Shown piece by piece: positions 44,181-55,554 of a stretch of DNA of 64,000 bases; within the stretch, counting starts at the first letter, position 1; each line of letters starts with the position of its first letter. The translations under genes and the position numbers were made by a program. This DNA is from Dichomitus squalens LYAD-421 SS1 (lineage: Eukaryota; Basidiomycota; Agaricomycetes; Polyporales; Polyporaceae): assembly GCF_000275845.1 (NCBI RefSeq), contig NW_006766885.1, positions 635,374-699,373 on the forward strand, written 5' to 3'. The notes below the pieces were generated by a model. That model was given only the letters and a program-made list of their open reading frames with translations, did not search any database and was not told the DNA's origin.

Positions 44181-46692
44181 ATGCCTTCAGCAGACATGCC
44201 ACAGGTTCGCTCTCCCCCTTCTCCTTCATCCTTATATATGCTACAACTAGTATGCCCAATCTCTACTGTCCAGCACGCCCAAATCCTCGTCATTGGCGGT
44301 GGCCCGGGCGGCAGCTACACCGCCTCTGTCCTCGCCCGCGAGGGCTTTGACGTCGTGGTCTTCGAGGCCGCAAAATTCCCCCGGTTGGTCCCGCCCCCAT
44401 GACATATTATTCCAAAGCGTATTTACACGGTCATTATCAGGTACCACATCGGCGAATCCTTATTGCCATCCGTCCGCCACTACCTGCGCTTCATCGATGC
44501 TGAGGACAAAGTCGCTTCCTACGGATTCGTCCCAAAGGTAAATCCATCGCCGAAGTCAGTCATCCTCTCTAACCACTTTTCGTCGACAGCCCGGATCTGC
44601 CATCAAATTTAACCAATTTATGCAAGAAGGATGTAAGTCGACGGCCTTCCCTGTCACTGCTTCCCTCACCCAATTGACTCGAAACGTCACGCTGACGCCG
44701 CCTTCTCCGTAGACACAGACTTCGTCGCCCTCGGTGCGACCAACAACGCCTGGAACGTCGTGCGTTCCCAATTCGACCATCTCCTGCTCAAGCACGCTGC
44801 CTCGTGCGGAGCAAAGGTCTACGAGCAAACTCGCGTCGTAGACGTCGCCTTCGAGGACGCGTCGTCCTCCCAGGTTCCTCTGCAACCAGCCCCCCAGCCT
44901 CCCCACTCGTGTTTCGGTCAGCGTATCCCCGGTCAACGGCGGCCAAGTACAGTGGAGTTTTCCAATCCGCCCGCTTCGGAACTCGGCCGTCCGAAAAGCG
45001 TCGTCTACGAAACCGCTTTCGGTGCGAAACGCGAGATCACCTTCGACTATCTCGTAGACGCCAGCGGGCGCGCCGGCATCATGAGCACAAAGTGGGTGTG
45101 CCTGACCGGTCGTTCCCCCGCCCACGTCTAACGAGGTCTACGTGTGAAGGTACCTGAAGAATCGCAAGTTCAACGCCTCGCTCAAGAACGTGGCTGTTTG
45201 GGGTTACTGGAAGAACACTGACATGTACGGAGAAGGCACATCTCGTCAGAACGCCCCGTTCTTCGAAGCATTGAGTGGTAAAGCGGATCCTCTCAGTCAC
45301 GCTTCTAGCCCGATCCTGACCCTACGCCATAGACGAATCTGGTTGGGCGTGGTTCATTCCTCTCCACAAGGGCCTCACGTCTGTGGGTGTTGTCATGGAT
45401 CAGAAACAACTCGGAATTCGTTCCAGGGCATCATCCTCCGCCACCAACTCACCATTGCCCGGCGGTCGTCGCCCGTCTATCTCTGCGCGCACGGCTTCAA
45501 CCCTGGCGGGGCGCTATGTTTCCTTTCTCCAGCTTGCTCCGGGAGTTTTGGACCTCATCGGCGATGGGGAGCTTGTGGCCGTAAAGACGGACGAGGATGA
45601 CGGCGAGGAGGAACCACCCGTTGCTAGGAGCGCCAGCGACTACAGCTACTCTGCCACTGAGTACGCCGGTCCCGGCTTCAGACTCGTTGGTGATGCTGGA
45701 GGTACGTTTTGACGCACCCGACACCGTTATGCTTGCGTCCTGACAATGCTCCATCAGCGTTTATCGATCCATTCTTTTCTTCGGGTGTTCATCTTGCCAT
45801 GACCGGGGCGCTTTCTGCTGCCGCCTCGATAGCAGCCTCCATCCGGGGTCACTGCAGGGAAGCAGACGCTGCTCGGTGGCATAGTAGCCGCGTCTCGCTC
45901 TCATATACGAGGTACGCTATCCGTTGTGGAGTCCTCGATTCAACTAATTGGTAAACTTCTTTAGGTTCCTCATTGTCGTGCTGAGTGCATACAAGCAGAT
46001 CAGAGCTCAGTCAGTGAATGTACTTGCCGACATCCAAGAAAACAACTTTGATAAGGCATTTGCATTTTTACGACCAGGTAGAGATTGTTATCGGTATCGA
46101 ACGCGAAGGGGTTCACTGACACTCCCGTGTAGTCATCCAAGGCGGCGCCGACATGGGCACCAGGCTTTCGGAAGACGAGGTCCAACGCGCTCTCGACTTC
46201 TGCGTCCACCTCTTCGACCCCACAACGCCGGAACAACACGAGTCAGTCCGCCAAAAGCTGGAGATCCTTCGCGCACCCGCCTCCCCAGGGGCGCCATTCT
46301 CGACCAAGAGCGGCACCGACTCCGATGTCTCCCGTTTGTTCGACGTCCGCGCGCCCTTGTTGGACCCGTCCGAGCTCGAGCAGCTCCTCCGTCGGCAGCT
46401 GCGGGTGCAGGTGCACGAATGCGACTCCGCCCCGTCGACCCCGCCTTCCCCCCGTTCGGCGTACTTCCCGTCTTCCCCGCAGAGCCCGCGCATCCCCGCG
46501 GCAATCCCGGAGGCGGGCGCGGACCCGCAGTCGGAGATCCGCATGGTGCTGAACAAGGTCAACGCCCGTCGGGTGATCCACGCCGAACATGGGAATGGGC
46601 TCAACAGTTTGGAAGAGGAGGAGCTCGGGGGATACGTGCTGCGGCTCAAGAGGGGCGAGCTGGGCCTGCGGAAGGTGGAGCCGAGTCCATAA
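44181..46692 (+). CDS. Flavin-dependent halogenase (tryptophan-halogenase-like, fungal type)
   Basis: FADH2-dependent enzyme that makes a hypohalous acid and halogenates an aromatic substrate, usually chlorinating natural products. Exon 1 (MPSADMPQ) is followed by the FAD site [15 protein letters not shown] and [18 protein letters not shown]; the early Lys-Phe-Pro-Arg-x-His-x-Gly-Glu-Ser block is typical of fungal halogenases. Later segments are [39 protein letters not shown], and [14 protein letters not shown]. The halogenase signature W-x-W-x-I-P is present as [11 protein letters not shown], which separates this group from ordinary monooxygenases. [20 protein letters not shown] closes the FAD fold. 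A long C-terminal extension ends LRKVEPSP. About eight short introns. No other pathway gene adjoins it; substrate unknown. Confidence 0.92.
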
Positions 46693-47028
46693 AGAGGTCA
46701 ATCGACCGGTGTGGATCTGTAAACGACTTCTCGCCTTTTAGGCTTTGTATATAATGCGGTCGCTTCAATGCACGGACTTCATTCTATATCCTGGCGCCAT
46801 TCACTCCGCTCTGCTGCACATTTATCTCTAGTCGTCCCTGCTACATGCTTTCAAGCGAAGTGAGGCTACTCCCCGGTCATTCCGTTCCTATTGGTATCAA
46901 ATTCGTATCATAGTCTAGAGGGTGGCTCCTAGGTACCAAACACGGTAGGTATGTGGTAGGGAAGTATTCCCACTACTAGTAAGTCCTATTATTAGAGTGG
47001 CCGTAACAAAGAAAGGGCCCCGGCGATT
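46693..47028. other. Convergent intergenic region (halogenase and PDAT 3' ends)
   Basis: 336 bp, AT-richer, holding both 3' UTRs. No gene or repeat is seen. Confidence 0.6.
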
Positions 47029-50000
47029 TCAATCCCACTTGACCCGCTTCGCATACTCCCGTATGTTGGACACGAACGAATCTTTGACCTCGTCCCCCGC
47101 GCCCGTAGCAACCTGCAGGATGATCTCGTTCAAGCCCGTCGCGCCGAGGATGTCGACATGGTCGCTGGTCGTCCCTCCTCCACGGGGTATCGTCGCAACC
47201 GGATTGTGCGGCAGCTTCAGGCCGGCTGGTCAGCCTCGCCTGTACCTCACTCGCCTTGACATCTACAATACACGCGACTCACCTCGACCGTCGTCACCTT
47301 GATCCCCGCGGGGTTCCACCGCTCCCTCTTCCAGCCCTCGACGCACATGGCGCCCAAGCTGAGCAGGCTGACCGTCCCGTCGCCCTCGCCCATCTTCACG
47401 CCGTTGATCACGGGCGGGTCGATCGCCTCGTCCGTGTACTCCGCGTCGATGTACGTCGCGCGGTACATGGGCATGTCGAGCGGCGGGCGCGGCGAGGTGC
47501 AGTTGCCCTCGTGCGCCGGGTCGTCCTCCGCGCAGAGCGCGACGGGCGAGTCCGGCTGGATCTCGTCGTATTCGTAGTTTTGTTGGGTGTACCAGTACGA
47601 CCGCTGCGCACGGGCGTCGCCGCCCGCCAGTTAGCATCCTGCGAGTGTGGGAGAGGGATGGACGGCTGTGCGTACTTCCGTGTCCTTTCCGTGGCCGTAT
47701 ACGCAATAGATCTTCATCGAGGGTGCATTGGGAAGCCTGACGACGGAGACGTCCCCGGTTGTCAGTATGGCCGACCAACTGTGGCCTGAAGGAGGACTTT
47801 ACTGGATCTCGAGCGGGTTCGTCCACTTTGTGAAGTCGAGGTTGTTCGCTTTGAGCTTCTCAACGTCTCGCTCGAGACCGAACGAGTAATTGCTCGCCAA
47901 CATTTTCTAGGGATTCCCGTGAATTACAGAAGGGATAATAGCAGGGGAAAGATACGGACCTGGAATGTAGTCGGCGTGCGCTCGAGGATCCACGTTCCAG
48001 CCGGACCCGACGTCATGTTGTAAAGGTCGCTATCGCCGTCCAGAGCTGGGGAGCTTGCCCGGAACGCGATCAGAGGCCCGTGGCTATGGGTTGCGTTGGC
48101 GCGATCATCTGGCGCAAAGGTCACGTTGCCCCAGACATCGTCACCACCCTACAACGTACGCTTGCAATCAATTTGACCTCGAACAGCCTCTTGGTCGACG
48201 ACGCACCTTGATCCACATGCTGGCGCTCCCTGCCCAACTCCTGAAGAGCTTCTGCCGCTCCTTACGAGAGAAGAACCGCTCGAGCACTATGAAACGATCC
48301 ATGAATTACTGTGCATGGGCCGTCGATAGATTTGCTTTACCGTATGCGCCAGCTGGGTTGATCTGAACCGTATCCTTCATCTCACCAGAGAGGAAAGCTG
48401 ACATGGCCTTGGCCTACATCGTCGGTCGCGTAAGGACTTGGCTAGAAACGGATTATCGCCGCACATACCACGCCCTGTAGCGTACTTCAGCACCCGCTAG
48501 ATACGGTCATTGCAGGAAGACCGACAAGACGTACCAGATGCGTCCCAGCAATGGTGATGAACGCTTCTATATGGTTCTTAGAGATACATTAGGGGGCGAA
48601 CGGAGGTTCAAAGCGTACTATGTCGCACCTCGACCCAGTCGGGGCCACCCTTGCCATGGAGAGGCGACTCGACCCATTTCAGACTAACCGAATCAGGTGA
48701 GTGTCACTGAGTGTGGTCACGGTACTCCAACGTACAAGTACTGCATCAACAGTTAGAATCGATTAATGCACACGTTCAGCAGCATGGCAACGTACCAGAA
48801 TCACCTGCGCAGCCATAGTCTCAGAAATCAACCTGTACAGCGAACACGACCGGTGAACTTACCGTGCTTCCCATCGAGTGGGCACTCAATACCACCTTGC
48901 GATTCTCACGAGCGCTAATAATCGGTCAGCATATCCACCCTTTTCTTGAGTATGGCATAGGGGTTGACGCGTACACAAAGCCTTCGATAGTAGCCCGGAG
49001 TTTAGAGAAATATCCGTCACGTTCCTCGAGATTGTAGAAGGAGAGACGCCAATCATACGGCGCAAGATGGAGATTGTTTGTGTCATACCCAACCACAGCG
49101 AGGTTCTCCACAATCTTCGACCTGAGGCCAATTGGTTTCAACATATTCTCCATTATATTGCCAGGGACACTACTACAGACATGAACGTACCAGAGCCAGT
49201 ATCCCTGTATGAAGCTGCTCGCAGCATCTATTCCCTCAGCAGCTCTGACCTTGACGCCAGGTGGGTCAAGACCGGTCACTGGATCTAACATGAGAGCGGC
49301 GATCCATTTGTCGCGGTTGAATGTGACCTGAGAGATCATCGAGAAACCACCCCATAGCTTCTTGCGGAAGAACGGCCGGTACTCAAGCGAAGTAGACCAA
49401 GACTCTAAACCCTGGCAAAGTGGTGATATTGTCACTATACGACTCATTAGACGAGGCTCAAGCGACATACGGTTGAGATTATTCCAGGAACGAGGACGAC
49501 GGGATATTTCGCTGAGAGACCTTTTGCGGCGATCTTCTCGCCCACGGTGAATTCCAATCCATTGTTGTTGAGCTTCCAAGGTTCGGGAATGTTCTTCCAT
49601 AGTCGTTGCCACTCCATTTCAACCCGTGTGAAGTTCATGAGGGGGAATTCCAGAGGGGAGAATTCGGGTATAGTGATGTCAAATTCATCCATGAGAAGGG
49701 CGAGATGTGTTTGGAAATCCGAAAAGTCGTTGGGGTGAATCAAGACGACCCCGACGAGTATTCCCACTGACAACACTTGCGGTTAACGCGGGAGAAGCGA
49801 TGGCGAGATCCGTGCTCACACAACAATCCCAGGGGAAAGAGAAAGCGGCGTGTCGTGTAGAACCGTCGACCATCCTATTGGGGGTACGTGAGATGCCTTC
49901 CCTAAGACGGAGGTATGGAAATCACATAAAGCGCACATACTTTTCGCTTTTCTAACTCCTTCTGTTTGCCTTTCAAATCCTTCAATGTATCCTTTACGTC

Positions 50001-50111
50001 TTCTTGAATCTCATTATGAACATTGGCCGCCTGTTGCTGCTCGTCCAGCTGAGAGCCTGTAACGGCAGAATCCGACCTGTTTCGTTTCTTCAAGCGTTGC
50101 GTAAGAGCCAT
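47029..50111 (-). CDS. Phospholipid:diacylglycerol acyltransferase (LRO1/PDAT-like, LCAT family)
   Basis: Transfers an acyl chain from a phospholipid to diacylglycerol, making triacylglycerol in the ER. The start MALTQRLKKRNRSD gives a charged cytosolic N terminus, then a single membrane helix (SVGILVGVVLI). The lumenal domain follows: NFTRVEMEWQRLW, YPVVLVPGIIS, GLESWSTSLEYRPFFRKKLW, MLDPVTGLDPPGVKVRAAEG, VGYDTNNLHLAPYDWRLSF. The catalytic Ser lies in AHSMG (near 48880). The C-terminal part has YCVYGHGKDTERSYWY, GDGTVSLLSLGAM with the catalytic Asp, and DHVDILGATGLNEIIL with the catalytic His. It ends REYAKRVKWD. More than ten short introns; several small exon borders in 48100-48900 are approximate. 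It is convergent with the halogenase and has no obvious link to it. Confidence 0.92.
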
Positions 50112-51670
50112 CGAGACCAAGCTGTGGCGCCCAACGCCCTACTACGAGATGGGATGGGAGACTGGTAGAGCGGACAGATGGCGGTCAGTGATTGCTGTTG
50201 TCGCGTTGCTCTTTGGTAAGTATGCGACGTGCGTCACGAATATCTCATGTCTGCTGCGTAGCCCTAACCCTACGTCATACTGCTGCGTCGGCGAGATTGC
50301 CGATTTGCGTTCCAGAAGCACTCTCAGTCGCTGGCGGCTCGCCTAGATTACTTACCTTGCCTATTGAAGTCCTACTCAATAGTTTCGCCTGCTCCTCGGT
50401 GGGTTTGCCATACAATGAAGCGTCGCAATGTGGTTGCATCCCAAGTTCTCGCATGTTGCTTCTATGCTTACTGTGACATTCATAGATTACGTTGAGCTGA
50501 CGTGCCACGTCCAGGACGTGTGAACGCCTTCCAGCACTGAAGAGTATCTCCGATACGCCTCTGGAGAGCTCCAATGGCAATCACAATCTTTGACACTACT
50601 GCAACAGCCAATCTGATGTTATGTGCCGGCCCAGCTTCCCTCACTTCCCCTGCTCTCCGTGGATAAACGCGCCTGACCAGGAGCCGGACGTCTTCGCAGA
50701 GGCTTTGTTTGGAAATGAGATCGGGATGCGCCATCTCGTTCCAATATAGCCAGACTGCAGGCGTTCGTGACACGAGGCACTGCTGGACCCAGCTCTTGGC
50801 TAGCGCTCCTGGCGTTACGAAACACCCCGTTACAGATTGGTGCAGTGCGCATACCCGGGCCTCACGCAATCGGCGTCCTTGCATTCTTCCTGCGCGATTG
50901 ACTCCTGTCAATGTCCGTGCATCAGCGTCCAGCCGGCCAGACGAAGTATACTGGCTCAACGCTGCGTTTTTCCATGCCGTCAGTCATCCGCACGAAGGCG
51001 TTCCCTACCTGATCGACAGCAAATGTCCCAAGTTTCAACATACCTTGAGAATGTTCTGGAACACGTCGATACTTCAAGCATACCGTACCCATGTTTTTGG
51101 GATAGAATCCCCTCCACATCCACAGCGCTTAGGGCTCTTCTCACGAATTTCCGTGGACTCCGCACATCCTCTCACCGACACTGGTCCGTACGACTGGCTG
51201 TGCGATAATTTGCCTCCGTAAGGTTCAGCTCTGCGCCTTTCCTAGCCGCCGCCAATGGCACGCCCGTCCAACGTCCCTGCATCTCACGGCGGCACGCCCA
51301 CGCGCAGTGACTCCGGTGGCAATCACCCACAAAAAGTGACAGCCCCTTTGACCCGGCAGAGAGGGAGCCGACATGAATCTACGGCACGTTGAGACGTTTG
51401 GTCCCCGCTGTGGGAGACGTCGCCGGCTCCGCACGCTCGGAGGGTACCAAGCGCATGGCGGTGTGCGCAGAAAGATGGGACTCTCACTGACGTGTATCGC
51501 ACAATGCTCGGAGCTCTATCGGTCCTGCCGCCCTATATACTCAGGTACCCGCCTCTAAGCCTCCCCCCTTGCGCCCCCAGACTGACAGTCTTTGCACACA
51601 GTCGCATACCTCCCTCCATCGACCGACACCTCGTGCCTGTCGGCTCTATCTCCAGCACTACCTCACCATC
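50112..51670. other. Divergent intergenic region between PDAT and DUF6593 genes
   Basis: About 1.56 kb. Overlapping frames exist on both strands at 50480-51210, but none shows a domain or consistent splice signals. Both promoters must lie here. A small unrecognised gene cannot be excluded. Confidence 0.45.
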
Positions 51671-52440
51671 ATGCCTCCCGCAGCAAAGCCGAAGCCGCCA
51701 CAGAAGCTCGAGTTCACGATGAACAGTCTGAGGAACACCACGCTGGCCACGGACGACGACTCGATGTACTTCGAGATCGTGACGCGTTTCTGGCACCCGA
51801 ACCTCACCAAGATCAACAAGTTCGACATGGAAACGCGCGAGCTCGTCACCGTCGCAGAGATCGAGGGCCTCCAGTCGGGTGAGCCTCGCGTGCGTTTCGG
51901 TGGCGACAAGAGCCCCTGGCAGTCAGCGACGGATTTCCTCAAGTTCGACCCTGATCGAGTGTGAGTGCTTTGCCCCAAAGGCTCTCGCTCCAGCTCGGAG
52001 CAGGTTGTGTCGGTGCTGATACTCGACGCACTGACGTCATCAGTAGTGGCGGTACTTTCCAGGCCATCGGGGGAGTCGAGTATAGGTGGAAGACCCACCA
52101 CGGACGCTTCCAGGTGCGCATTTGCGAGCCGTGCTGAGCCATAACCTGTTGTAGTGATGCGTGACTGCAGCTCGTGAGGGCAGATGATCCCGAGAAGAAG
52201 GCCGTTGCCGAGTTTCACCCGCATAGGCGGCATTTGTTCGTGTTCAGGATGTCCAAGCACGCCTATTTCGAGGTGCAGCCCCTCCCGGAGATCGTAGAGG
52301 CGATTGACAAGTTTATTGGTGAGCTCATCCGTTTTTGCAGGGTAGCCCGAGCCTAATATTTGATTCATTCAGTGAGCTATCTCCTTGTGGAGAGGAAACG
52401 GAGGGACTCTCGTATCCGCGTCAAACTCGAACGTCACTAA
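51671..52440 (+). CDS. DUF6593-type basidiomycete protein of unknown function
   Basis: I recognise the family pattern but no function. The start MPPAAKPKPPQKLEFTMNSL leads into RNTTLATDDDSMYFEIVTRF, then WHPNLTKINKFDMETRELV. VAEIEG, RVRFGGDKSPWQSATDFL and FQAIGGVEYRWK follow, a beta-rich domain seen in many small Agaricomycete proteins and usually filed as DUF6593. LFVFRMSKHAYFEV and EIVEAIDKFI continue it. The last exon reads VSYLLVERKRRDSR and ends at TAA 52438-52440. Three short introns with matching phases. There is no signal peptide or membrane helix. It is convergent with the oxygenase gene. Confidence 0.82.
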
Positions 52441-52686
52441 TCACGCTGCATACTTCCTCGCCTCGACGCTCGTTGTCCTCTCCAGCGTTCTCCTTATTAT
52501 ACACCGGCGACGCTCCCTCACTCCTTTCATGGTTCTCGGTTCTCTCTCGGCTCCATAGATATCTATGCGGATCAATTACCCGCAACCATTTATCCGTGCA
52601 TTTGGCTTAATACAACATACCGGTTTCGAATTCGAAACCATACATGTCTGCTCTCATCCCGTTGGCGACTTGCACATACAGACCGT

Positions 52687-54165
52687 CTAGTACGCGCTGC
52701 CTTGCGCAGGAAGGCCTTGAGGGAAAAATTGCTTGAACATGTCAGGATAATGTCTCTCTGCGACGTCAGGATGGCTCCTGTTACGCATTCATTCGGCACT
52801 CATTCTGCGAGCTGATGAAAGTCACCACTCACTTGACACGACCGATCAGGTTCACATAGCCAGAGGGATACTGCCCATATTCCTGATAGTTGACCGCTAT
52901 ACGCAATGGAAGCATTAAACACCAGTCTGAGCATATGCAGCGAGCGAGAAGACTCACAATCCACCACACCAGTCTGTCCACGTGAATCCTTGAGTTTCAA
53001 GATCTCCGGCTTGACTGCACAAGTCTGATGAACCAGATGCTCATGGCGTGAACTGCAGTCAGATCAACTCACAGTCCAGTACAAGGTCGCCGATGCATAT
53101 CTCTTGGGCGATGCTCTGGAAGAAGGGGATCGAATAGCGAGGCGTGGAACCAGGCGGTGGCGATAGCACGCGGTGCGAGGTCGCGCGCGCGAGTCCCTGC
53201 GTGACGGTCTCCAAAGCTGAGACGACCGGACGGTGAGCACCGACAATACACCCCTCACAGCCGCGGAACCACGAGAAGCCTACCTTTCCCTAGATTGATA
53301 ACGAAGGTACCAGGGACGGGTGGGGCATCGATCCACTCGCCCGCAAGGTTCTGCACCTGCAGGCCCGGATGGTCGGATACTTGGAGCAGCTGCGAGACCG
53401 AACAAGCAGTCATCACTACACAGCCGGCCTTCTATGAAGTGGGCGCACGCACAAACGTCAAGAAGCCCCCATCGAAGTGCGGCCCGACGCCCTGGTCGGA
53501 ATCGCCCTCCTTGCGGGCTGGATACTTGACGATCTTCGAACGGTGCTGCAAGACACCCGGCTTGGGCTTCGCATCGCCACCGAGAAAAGGAGCAAAGGCC
53601 TCCTCTGGGACTTCGAAGGCCTCGGCGATGAGTCTGATGAAGTCGTAGCTGAGCTGCTCGACCTGGTCCAAGTACCGGAGGTACGTCGCCTTGAAACCGG
53701 GCAGTAGCTCTTCCGGAGGCCACTGTTCGTATCACCAGTCAGTCATATTCCTGAAAACTCTCGAAGCGCACATGCCTGAAGAGGTCCCCAGAGCTTGAGG
53801 TACTCTGGGTCACCTGGTTTCCACTGGTTCTCGTACGGTGTCCCGAAATCGAATTGCTCTCTTTGGTCCGTCTTGCCCTTGGTCAGTTCCGCTCCGAGCC
53901 GGGAGTATCCGAAGAAGTGGGGAGAATTGGCCATAAGGATGCGTTCTTTCTCCTCATGTGGGAGGTCGAAGAGTCGCGGCGTATACTCTACCAAGGCCTC
54001 TACATCCTCTCGCGCAACCGGTGGATGCGAGAGGTAGAGGAAGCCGACATTGATGAGCGCATGTCGAAGCTGCTCGACAAACTTGGCGTGCCCTTCGGTG
54101 GTGGATAGAAGAGACCAATCTAGTATTGGGATGCTGGAGAAATTGCTGCTCGAGCTGTCGGTCAT
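52687..54165 (-). CDS. 2-oxoglutarate/Fe(II)-dependent oxygenase (isopenicillin-N-synthase-like)
   Basis: Non-heme iron oxygenase that couples 2-oxoglutarate decarboxylation to oxidation of an unknown substrate. The DIOX_N part spans IPILDWSLL, FVEQLRHALINVGFLYLSHP and FFGYSRLGAELTKGKTDQRE. The catalytic double-stranded beta-helix has iron ligands His-x-Asp in GVGPHFDGGFLTF. The third ligand His lies in ATSHRVLSPPPGSTPRYSIPFF, where Arg-Tyr-Ser binds the 2-oxoglutarate carboxylate. LLQVSDHPGLQVQNLAGEW and PGTFVINLGK fill the interval. It ends FFPQGLPAQGSAY with TAG at 52687-52689. About six short introns. Relatives act in secondary metabolism, pyrimidine salvage and detoxification, so the substrate cannot be named. 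Confidence 0.92.
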
Positions 54166-55554
54166 CGCGACTTCACCTGAGGTTGGGAGGCATACAATGC
54201 GATGGTCAGTGACAGCAGCTTGTAGATAGTATGATAAAGAGGGGCTCGCACGGAATCCTGAGGTCTAGTGTCGGATGACGCGATATGAGGAACATCTGAG
54301 CCTGTGACCTGTGGTGCTTTATAAGGAGTGGCTTCTTCCTAAGGCTGCACTGTACTCGTACGCCGCGGTCGGCGCACTCGCGCTGGCCTTTCATATTTCA
54401 TATTGAACCACTATATTACCTCCCAGGGTGCCCGAGTATGGGCGAGTTAGTCCGACAAGTCGAGCACACGGGCCGGCCGGCCGATGTTCAGTAATCATGG
54501 AACCGGCCCTTGCGAGATAAATTCAGCTTTCAGCATCGTCCGTGCCAACCACACATGCTTTCTTTCTTCCCCGAAAACGTATCGTGCCTTGTATCCACCC
54601 CTAAATCAATGCATTGCATCCGAATCTAGTCCGCGACGACGCTGGTAGTCGACATTTGACTGCACGGGTCTCCGCATAAAGTTCCAAGAAGCTCGGCAAC
54701 AGGTTCACGCAGGGAAGTCCGCATACGATGTCTGACACCACTGACATCGTTCACTCTCGTGCTCGTAATACCTCCATGTCTTCAGTTCTGCTCTGGCTCT
54801 CCGCTGGGCGGTGCACAGGTCATATCGGTCGGGATGGAAGTAGATTTATACAGAAGCAAGGTGAGCACGACTTTCAGCTACGCTAGTGTGCTTTAGTCAC
54901 CTCGTGTCAGGGCATCAGTACTTTCGGCTCGTCAAGGAGTACGTCTTTGGGACACATCCATGGATATGCTCGGTATCGTTACAGCGGCTCGGTGGCCTGT
55001 TCGCCGCCCGCTCACATGATACGGATGGAGAGGGTCGATGGCAATCGTCGGGTGAGTGGAGGCAGCCCCTGCAGCGTGCGCCCAACGCCCTTCCCTCGTT
55101 ATCGTCCAGTCCGCGACTGGACACGTTGTCTCACGATGAAGACACCGACGACTCATGTGCAGGCCACCGGAGCGAGCCGAGCGTCTGGGATGGATTCGCT
55201 GCAGGCCTGGGGGCGCGACGGCTGCGGCAGCGGGCGGGGACGGACGGAAAACATCCGCTATGTGTCATGTCGTCTGCGCTGCGTGTCCGTATGTCTGATG
55301 TGTGTAGATAGCGCGGGGAGAGGCCTGGGGTTTGAAACTGTGTATCGAGCGACAGTGGAGAGGGATGAGAGCAAGAAGCGCACGGGCCCCCTTGGCCGGG
55401 TGCCGCACGGCGGGGATTGCCGAGCGAAGGGATTCAACCTTTGCAGTGGACCACCAACTCCCTCCAGCTCGCAGTGTCTCCTGCCCAGGCGCCATCCTCC
55501 GCCCGACACCGTCTCTCCCGCCCTCCCCGTACAACGCGCAGTTAGTCCCCAGCC
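54166..55554. other. Divergent intergenic region between oxygenase and PWWP genes
   Basis: About 1.4 kb with no supported gene. A palindromic CCGGCCGG patch lies near 54473-54482. The 3' part (55380-55550) is pyrimidine-rich and leads into the PWWP start codon. Confidence 0.5.

Noticed and set aside
50480..51221. Overlapping frames on both strands between PDAT and the DUF6593 gene
   Set aside because: Neither strand gives a domain or matching splice sites, and the two frames contradict each other.
44181..54165. A secondary-metabolite cluster linking the halogenase and the Fe(II) oxygenase
   Set aside because: They are separated by PDAT and a DUF6593 gene, and no core synthase (PKS, NRPS, terpene cyclase) is present between or beside them. 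The link is not supported.
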